Part shown: one piece after another, positions 59,273-64,000 of the stretch | How the letters are laid out: each line of letters opens with the position of its first letter | Position numbering within the stretch: position 1 is the stretch's first letter | Assembly: GCA_000154345.1 (NCBI GenBank) | Contig: DS480347.1 | Location: 124,001 to 188,000 of the forward strand | DNA length: 64,000 nucleotides | Reading direction: 5' to 3' | Source of the DNA: [Clostridium] leptum DSM 753 | GTDB lineage: Bacteria; Bacillota; Clostridia; Oscillospirales; Acutalibacteraceae | The notes under the pieces: generated by a model | Told to the model about the DNA's origin: nothing | The model's database searches: none | The model's input: only the letters and a program-made list of their open reading frames with translations | Program-made: the position numbers and the translations under genes

Positions 59273-60199
59273 ATGAAACGGATTCTGTGGGCGCTGCTGT
59301 GCGCCGCGGTATGCCTGACAGGCTTCTCCGGATGTGGAACGCCGGCAAAAGAATCGTCCAGGCTGAAGCTGCTGGCTTCCTTTTATCCTATCGCCATTAT
59401 GGCGCTGAATATTACCGACGGAGTAGAAGGGGTCGCGGTAGAAAGCATGGCCCAGCAGCAGACAGGCTGCCTGCATGATTTCCAGATGACAACCGCCGAT
59501 ATGAAAAAGGCGGAAACCGCGGATGCATTTTTGATTAACGGAGCCGGGATGGAGGGCTTTTTGGATAAAATTTCCGACCAGCTTCCAGAGCTGCCGGTAA
59601 TCGATTCCAGCACTGGGATCCCTTTGATCGCCTCCGGGGAGGACCACCACCATGACGGCGGTGAGGGACATGATCATGACCAGGAGGATTATAATCCTCA
59701 CTTGTGGGTGTCAATTACCAACTGCATGGAACAGGTAAGAAACCTGTCGGAAGGGATCATTGCCCTGGACCCGGAGCACGAAGCGGAATACCGGGAAAAT
59801 ACAGAGACGTATTTGGAAAAGCTCTCCGCACTGCGGGATAAGATGCACAGCGCTCTGGATCATGTAAAAAATAAGGACATTATTACCTTTCACGAGGCGT
59901 TTCCTTATTTTGCGGAGGAATTCGGCCTGCATATCGCGGCGGTCATCAACCGGGAGCCGGACAGCCAGCCCAGCGCGAAGGAACTGGCGGACACCATCAG
60001 ATTGGTGCGGGAAACCGGCGTAAAGGCCCTGTTTGTGGAACCGCTTTACCCGGAGACCTCGGCGGACATTATTGCGGCTGAAACCGGCGCCCAGGTCTAT
60101 GTGCTGGACCCGGCAGTGTCCGGGGAATGGGATAAAAACGCTTATTTGACAGCGATGGAGAGCAATTTACAGGTCCTGGAGCAAGCGTTAAATTCTTAG
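59273..60199 (+). CDS. znuA: Zinc ABC transporter substrate-binding lipoprotein
   Basis: 308 residues. Lipobox GFSGC (Cys21). Cluster A-I fold with zinc ligands in GCLHDFQMTTADMKK, the His/Asp-rich loop HHHDGGEGHDHDQED, and ITFHEAFPYFAEEF, then VKALFVEPLYPE. The His-rich loop is typical of ZnuA. Captures zinc outside the membrane for the permease. Confidence 0.93.
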   Translation: MKRILWALLCAAVCLTGFSGCGTPAKESSRLKLLASFYPIAIMALNITDGVEGVAVESMAQQQTGCLHDFQMTTADMKKAETADAFLINGAGMEGFLDKISDQLPELPVIDSSTGIPLIASGEDHHHDGGEGHDHDQEDYNPHLWVSITNCMEQVRNLSEGIIALDPEHEAEYRENTETYLEKLSALRDKMHSALDHVKNKDIITFHEAFPYFAEEFGLHIAAVINREPDSQPSAKELADTIRLVRETGVKALFVEPLYPETSADIIAAETGAQVYVLDPAVSGEWDKNAYLTAMESNLQVLEQALNS

Positions 60200-60211
60200 A
60201 GGGAGTAGAGT

Positions 60212-60940
60212 ATGCCAGAGCATGTTTGCCATTGCAGCGTAAAAATAGAAGAACTAAGCGTGCGAAAGGGAAGCACGGAAATTTTAAACCAAGTGAATTT
60301 GACTGCTAATCATGGCGAGATTTTGGCTTTGATCGGCAGAAACGGGGCGGGGAAAACCACACTGCTGAAGGCGATCTTAGGCCAGACACCTTATACCGGC
60401 CGGATCACGTATTTCAATTGCCAGGGCAAAGAGATCACGCGGCCTAGAATCGGCTATGTGCCTCAGTTTCTAGCCTTTGACCGGAGCACTCCGGTGACAG
60501 TGGAGGATTTGTTCTGCGCCAACCGAAGCCGGATTCCCGCATGGATGTCTCACGGCAAAAAGCGGCAGAAGGAAGCGGAGAGCCTGCTGGAAAAGGTAGG
60601 CGGGACAGGGCTGTTCCGGAAAAAGCTGGGGGCTCTGTCCGGAGGCGAGCTGCAGCGGGTGCTGCTGGCCTTTGCCCTGGATCCGCTGCCTGACCTGCTG
60701 CTGCTTGACGAGCCGGTTTCGGCGGTGGACCGGAAGGGCGTCGGCGTTTTTTACGACCTGGTGACCTCCCTGCGGAGCGAATACCATATGCCTGTGATTC
60801 TGGTATCCCACGATCTCGGACATGTGAAAAAGTACGCATCCAAGGCCGCTTTTTTACAGGATGGAACCGTGGCCATGCAGAATGCGGTGGACAAGGTGCT
60901 CAATAATCCCCAGGTGAGGGAAGCCTTTGGGCTGGATTAA
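60212..60940 (+). CDS. znuC: Zinc ABC transporter ATPase
   Basis: 242 residues. Walker A GRNGAGKTTLLKAILG, signature LSGGELQRVLLAFA, Walker B LLLLDEPVSAVD, switch His VSHDLGHV. An N-terminal MPEHVCHCS has His and Cys residues before the ATPase proper, which may sense metal. Coupled to the znuB start. Confidence 0.92.
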   Translation: MPEHVCHCSVKIEELSVRKGSTEILNQVNLTANHGEILALIGRNGAGKTTLLKAILGQTPYTGRITYFNCQGKEITRPRIGYVPQFLAFDRSTPVTVEDLFCANRSRIPAWMSHGKKRQKEAESLLEKVGGTGLFRKKLGALSGGELQRVLLAFALDPLPDLLLLDEPVSAVDRKGVGVFYDLVTSLRSEYHMPVILVSHDLGHVKKYASKAAFLQDGTVAMQNAVDKVLNNPQVREAFGLD

Positions 60941-60950
60941 AGGAGGAGCT

Positions 60951-61796
60951 ATGGACGGAATTTATTCCTTTCTCAATCTGCTTCTGCCCTTTGAATGGGC
61001 CGAGTTTGATTTTATGAAAAACGCCCTGCTGGCGGTTTTGATGATTACTCCCCTGTTCGGCCTGACAGGAACGATGATCGTCAACAATAAAATGTCCTTT
61101 TTCTCCGACGCTTTGGGCCACTCTGCGCTGACAGGCATCGCCATCGGAGTAATGATGGGAATTGACAACTATTTAATTTCCATGCTGGGCTTTGCCCTGC
61201 TGTTCGCGGTGGCCATTTCCGGGGTAATGTCTTCCCAGACCTCTTCATCGGATACCATTATCGGCGTGTTTTCCGCGACCGGCGTGGCGCTGGGCGTGGT
61301 GCTTCTTTCCGCCAACGGCGGTTTTTCCAAGTATTCCAATTACCTGATCGGCGATATCCTGGCGGTTAGCCCTGATGAGCTTTTACTGCTGCTGTTTGTC
61401 CTTTTAGGCGCGGCGGCCTTCTGGGCGGCGGCCTTTAACCCGCTGATGCTGGCCAGCCTGAACCCGGATCTGGCCGCCAGCAAGGGAATCTCGGTAAAAC
61501 GGTATCAGAACTTGTTTATGATCGTGGTGGCGTTTATCGTTACGGTTTCTATCAAATGGGTGGGAATCCTGATTATCAACGCTCTGCTGGTGCTGCCAGC
61601 CGCTGCGGCTAGAAACGTATCCGGTGGAATGAGGTCTTATCACGGGCTTTCGATTCTGTTTTCCTTGTTTTCCGGTGTGTCAGGCTTGATCCTTTCCTAT
61701 TATTTGGGTACCTCTGCCGGAGGGACGATCTGTTTGGTAGCGGCGGCGCTGTTTTTCCTTACCTATGCGGGAAATCGGATCAAGGCCAGGGGTTAA
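60951..61796 (+). CDS. znuB: Zinc ABC transporter permease
   Basis: 281 residues from the ATG at 60951 (AGGAGG upstream). ABC-3 family permease with eight helices: MSFFSDALGHSALTGIAIGV, GVFSATGVALGVVLLSANGG, KWVGILIINALLVLPAAAAR. Completes the zinc importer. Confidence 0.93.
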   Translation: MDGIYSFLNLLLPFEWAEFDFMKNALLAVLMITPLFGLTGTMIVNNKMSFFSDALGHSALTGIAIGVMMGIDNYLISMLGFALLFAVAISGVMSSQTSSSDTIIGVFSATGVALGVVLLSANGGFSKYSNYLIGDILAVSPDELLLLLFVLLGAAAFWAAAFNPLMLASLNPDLAASKGISVKRYQNLFMIVVAFIVTVSIKWVGILIINALLVLPAAAARNVSGGMRSYHGLSILFSLFSGVSGLILSYYLGTSAGGTICLVAAALFFLTYAGNRIKARG

Positions 61797-61856
61797 CGGC
61801 GCGGAAAGCCTGTTATAGCCTTGATTTTAAAAATTTAGAGATGCCGGTTTTTCTAG

Positions 61857-61893
61857 AAAGGGCCGCGGCGGAAGAATTCCGCCGCGGCCCTTT
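61857..61893. terminator. Terminator after znuB
   Basis: Two perfect 17-base arms beginning AAAGGGCCGCGGCGG and ending CCGCGGCCCTTT with a 3-base loop. Very stable; it can stop both the znu and the DUF4097 transcripts. Confidence 0.85.
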
Positions 61894-61922
61894 CTGCTTT
61901 TTTATCTATTGGAAAATTATTT

Positions 61923-62990
61923 TTATGGCTGGGAGAAGGTCACATTGATGCCGCCGTTGGAATTGCTCACCTTGAGAGTTTTTTCTCCTCCGACGGTATT
62001 CATCAGGTTGCTGCTGCCATTAGAGGTGCTCGCCTCAATAGAATAATCGCGCTGACTGCCTTGGATCACGCCTGAAATTTCGCCGTTAGAGGTGGAAAGG
62101 TCGATGGCAGGGGCTTCCGCCTGGAGGATTTCCACAGAGCCGTTGCTGTTGGCCAGGGAGACGGAGCGGGAAAGGACGGCGTTCTGCAGCTGGTTGGTAG
62201 AGTTAGAGGTGGAAGCCGTAAGGACATCCGCCTTGATATCCGTCAGGGAGATAGGACCGTTGCTGTTGGAAACAGAAATTTCCCCAGAGATGAGCGCCAT
62301 TCCGATGATTTCGGAATTAGAGGTCCCCGTATGAAGATTGTCGGCGGCCACCTGCTCCAAGGCAATAGATCCGTTGGAGGAATAGGCCTCCATTTCGCCG
62401 GTAGTCAGATTTTTACAGTAGACTGAGGCGTTGGAGGTGGACAGAATACAGCGGTCGGAGGAAATATTTTCTAAAGAAACGGAGCCGTTGGAATTTTTAA
62501 TTTCCAAATTCCGCAGATTTTCAAAGCCCTTCAGATCTACGGTGGTTTCCGAGCAGAAAACGGTAAAATCTCCTTGATAACCGGCGGGAATCTCAATCAC
62601 GCTGCGGTGCTGATAGGAGGACAGATTAGAGAAAAAACCGTAAAGAAACTGGTCGTACCATCGGATGTCCGCCCCCAGGCGCAGGGTCAAGGCACCGGAG
62701 GATTCCTCCGCGTCGAATTTCACCCGGTCGTTTTCCCAGGCGGTCACATGGATCTTATCGTCAGGAGAGGTTCGGATTTCCACCGGCGGGCCTTTAAAGT
62801 CCAATTTCAGGGAAGAGATCCCGTCAGCGGAGTAGGTGTAGCTGCTTTCCTGATAATCAGGTGCGGCGCAGACCTTCCAGAAATCAAAACCGCAAAAGGC
62901 GAAAGCGACGGCGGCAATTAGGATACCCGCTCCGCACAGAATTCCGGAAATCATCAACAGACGTTTTGTTTTGCTTTTGGTCTTAAACAT
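61923..62990 (-). CDS. DUF4097-family beta-repeat envelope protein
   Basis: 355 residues from the ATG at 62990, overlapping the previous gene's end. One N-terminal membrane helix, then a right-handed beta-helix-like repeat with Ser-Asn motifs: SNGSVSLEN, TSNASVY, SSNGSIAL, TSNSEI, SNSNGPISL, TSNGEISG, each about 20-25 residues. Members sit in PadR/DUF1700 operons and respond to envelope stress. Its binding partner is unknown. Confidence 0.88.
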   Translation of the reverse strand: MFKTKSKTKRLLMISGILCGAGILIAAVAFAFCGFDFWKVCAAPDYQESSYTYSADGISSLKLDFKGPPVEIRTSPDDKIHVTAWENDRVKFDAEESSGALTLRLGADIRWYDQFLYGFFSNLSSYQHRSVIEIPAGYQGDFTVFCSETTVDLKGFENLRNLEIKNSNGSVSLENISSDRCILSTSNASVYCKNLTTGEMEAYSSNGSIALEQVAADNLHTGTSNSEIIGMALISGEISVSNSNGPISLTDIKADVLTASTSNSTNQLQNAVLSRSVSLANSNGSVEILQAEAPAIDLSTSNGEISGVIQGSQRDYSIEASTSNGSSNLMNTVGGEKTLKVSNSNGGINVTFSQP

Positions 62991-63582
62991 TGATTTCAGC
63001 CTTCTTTCCCAAGAAAAAATGAAACAGTCCAACGCAGCTCTTTTTGGTGAATTGAGCGCAGAGCAGTGTCAGCTTACGCATCCCCATGCCGGTCAAAAGC
63101 CCCAAGCCTCCTGCGGCCAGGGAAATGCCCAGCTGGAAAAAGGCCGCCGCCGGCTGGCCGGTGAAAAACAGCATCAGAATGGAGCCGGCAACCCCTCCGA
63201 TTCCCGCTATGCCAAACGCGAAAACGCAGCACCAGAAGGAAACCACGACCGCCCACAAAACTAAAAACAGCGCGAACACTAAAACCAGGAATACCGCCAG
63301 CAGCGAGAGCCAAATGGGGCTGCCCAGAACAATGGCGCTGATTCGCATAATCCTTGAGGTGGTATTGGGCGGGGAATAGGTTTGGCCGTTGTCCTGAAAG
63401 ATTTGCTTCGCCAGTTCCTCCGGAGAACCAAATTCCCCGAGAATTTCTTCTTCAGACTGGCCGGCTTCCAGCTTGTCGTCAATCAGCTCGTTATAAAATT
63501 CTAAAATCCGCTTCCGGTCCTCCTTGGGGAGCTTTCCCAGAAAGGAACGAAGCTCCTTTAAATACTTATTCCTGGTCATCAT
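62983..63582 (-). CDS. DUF1700-family membrane protein
   Basis: 199 residues. N-terminal conserved helical part YLKELRSFLGKLPKEDRKRI, LEFYNELIDDKLEAG, EEILGEFGSPEELAKQI; then four membrane helices. Together with the PadR gene and the DUF4097 protein it forms the usual three-gene operon. It overlaps the PadR gene by 17 bases. Confidence 0.9.
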   Translation of the reverse strand: MMTRNKYLKELRSFLGKLPKEDRKRILEFYNELIDDKLEAGQSEEEILGEFGSPEELAKQIFQDNGQTYSPPNTTSRIMRISAIVLGSPIWLSLLAVFLVLVFALFLVLWAVVVSFWCCVFAFGIAGIGGVAGSILMLFFTGQPAAAFFQLGISLAAGGLGLLTGMGMRKLTLLCAQFTKKSCVGLFHFFLGKKAEINV

Positions 63583-63907
63583 GAGGCATCCTTCCTTTGT
63601 TGAAATTTTTCTCGATGTAATTATAAACCTCCAGAATTTCCGGCCAGTCTCTCAAAAATTCCTGAATCCGGACGATCCCTTCCGGGGTGATGCTGTAATA
63701 TTTTCGCAGCCTGCCGTTGTGCTCCCGGGAATAGGTGGTGAGGCATTTGGCGGCGTCCAGCCGCTTCAAAATCGGATATAGAGTGGATTCGGAGATTTCC
63801 ACACAGGAGGAAAGATCGCTGATCAGCTGATACCCATAGGAGTCCTCCTGCAGCAGGCTGGCCAGTACGCATACCTCCAGCAGCCCCTTCTTTAGTTGTA
63901 TATCCAT
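63566..63907 (-). CDS. PadR-family transcriptional regulator
   Basis: 113 residues. PadR winged helix: IQLKKGLLEVCVLASLLQED, SYGYQLISDLSSCVEISEST, LYPILKRLDAAKCLTTYSRE, YYSITPEG. Represses its own operon (DUF1700-DUF4097). AAAGGAGG before the ATG. The promoter contains a palindrome between -35 and -10. Confidence 0.93.
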   Translation of the reverse strand: MDIQLKKGLLEVCVLASLLQEDSYGYQLISDLSSCVEISESTLYPILKRLDAAKCLTTYSREHNGRLRKYYSITPEGIVRIQEFLRDWPEILEVYNYIEKNFNKGRMPHDDQE

Positions 63908-63932
63908 AGCGTTAACCTCCTTTATGCGTTAT

Positions 63933-63961
63933 ATTATATATTACATAGTATTATGTGTCAA
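63933..63961 (-). promoter_or_regulatory. Consensus promoter of the padR operon with internal palindrome
   Basis: On the minus strand TTGACA (63956-63961), 17 bases, TATAAT (63933-63938): a full consensus. The spacer holds ACATA-GTAT-TATGT (63943-63956), a palindrome fitting PadR autoregulation. Confidence 0.85.
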
Positions 63962-64000
63962 GAGGTATCGGATAAATTCTTTGTGACATTTGATTTTATT

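Noticed and set aside
1..64000. CRISPR array, rRNA or tRNA genes, intact insertion sequence
   Set aside because: No spaced direct repeats, no cloverleaf or CCA-ended tRNA pattern, no rRNA landmarks and no transposase frame were recognised by eye.

Overview
The window reads as a chromosomal segment of a spore-forming gut-type member of the Bacillota, class Clostridia. The evidence is an intact spoVT, Clostridia-style nusA-infB gene order, a T-box leader in front of leuA, strong AGGAGG ribosome sites, and many redox and metal genes of anaerobes. Base composition is moderately GC-rich. A clearly AT-rich insert lies at about 34.7-37.2 kb. No rRNA, tRNA, CRISPR array or complete insertion sequence was seen.

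Layout. 1-3.2 kb: the start of a MerR regulator, a membrane-anchored Cys/His-rich protein of unknown function, then a gene graveyard (Sir2, AlbA-type HTH, UPF0158 and hydrolase remnants). 3.3-18.6 kb: an iron and heme island. It holds a TetR regulator with a YbtPQ/IrtAB-like ABC pair, carrying a DtxR/IdeR-like palindrome in the leader. Next comes a ferrosome-like operon: a P1B-6-type ATPase resembling FezB, a FezA-like small membrane protein, and a 26-residue membrane peptide. Divergent from it is an Isd-type heme importer (IsdE, IsdF, ATPase) behind the wreck of what was probably its NEAT surface protein. A DtxR/MntR-family regulator, a CydDC-like ABC exporter pair, a membrane-anchored methyltransferase and a YbaN (DUF454) protein follow. 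18.6-23.6 kb: a second graveyard, sharing a UPF0158 segment with the first one in direct orientation, plus an intact flavin reductase and a GNAT acetyltransferase. 23.6-25.3 kb: PAT-like acetyltransferase, Nudix and YbaK genes. 25.7-31 kb: a TetR-linked redox cluster (Fe-dependent alcohol dehydrogenase, a lipoprotein flavodoxin, nitroreductase, flavodoxin, FMN reductase, ferredoxin-type aldo/keto reductase). 31-34 kb: a larC remnant and a UvrA-like protein. 34.4-37 kb: an AT-rich foreign patch with a Tn916-type excisionase remnant and a large membrane protein. 37.2-42.1 kb: a membrane protein, ilvD, an orphan serine recombinase, a decayed secreted-protein gene and PAP2. 42.3-51.3 kb: spoVT and the rimP-nusA-rnpM-ylxQ-infB-rbfA-nrnA-truB-ribF operon. 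51.3-53.4 kb: T-box and leuA. 53.6-58.4 kb: NAD synthetase, an SRPBCC protein, an M14 carboxypeptidase and a Nudix ADP-ribose hydrolase. 58.7-61.8 kb: zur divergent from znuACB with a candidate Zur box. 61.9-63.9 kb: a padR-DUF1700-DUF4097 operon with a consensus promoter.

How it fits together. The most notable part is the 3.3-18.6 kb island. It would join heme capture and import, another ABC pair of the iron-siderophore type, a candidate iron-storage organelle (ferrosome) pump, and two regulators. The likely promoter region between the ferrosome-like operon and the heme importer has been damaged by a deletion that also beheaded the NEAT-like gene. Family names come from motifs and recall only; no database search was run.
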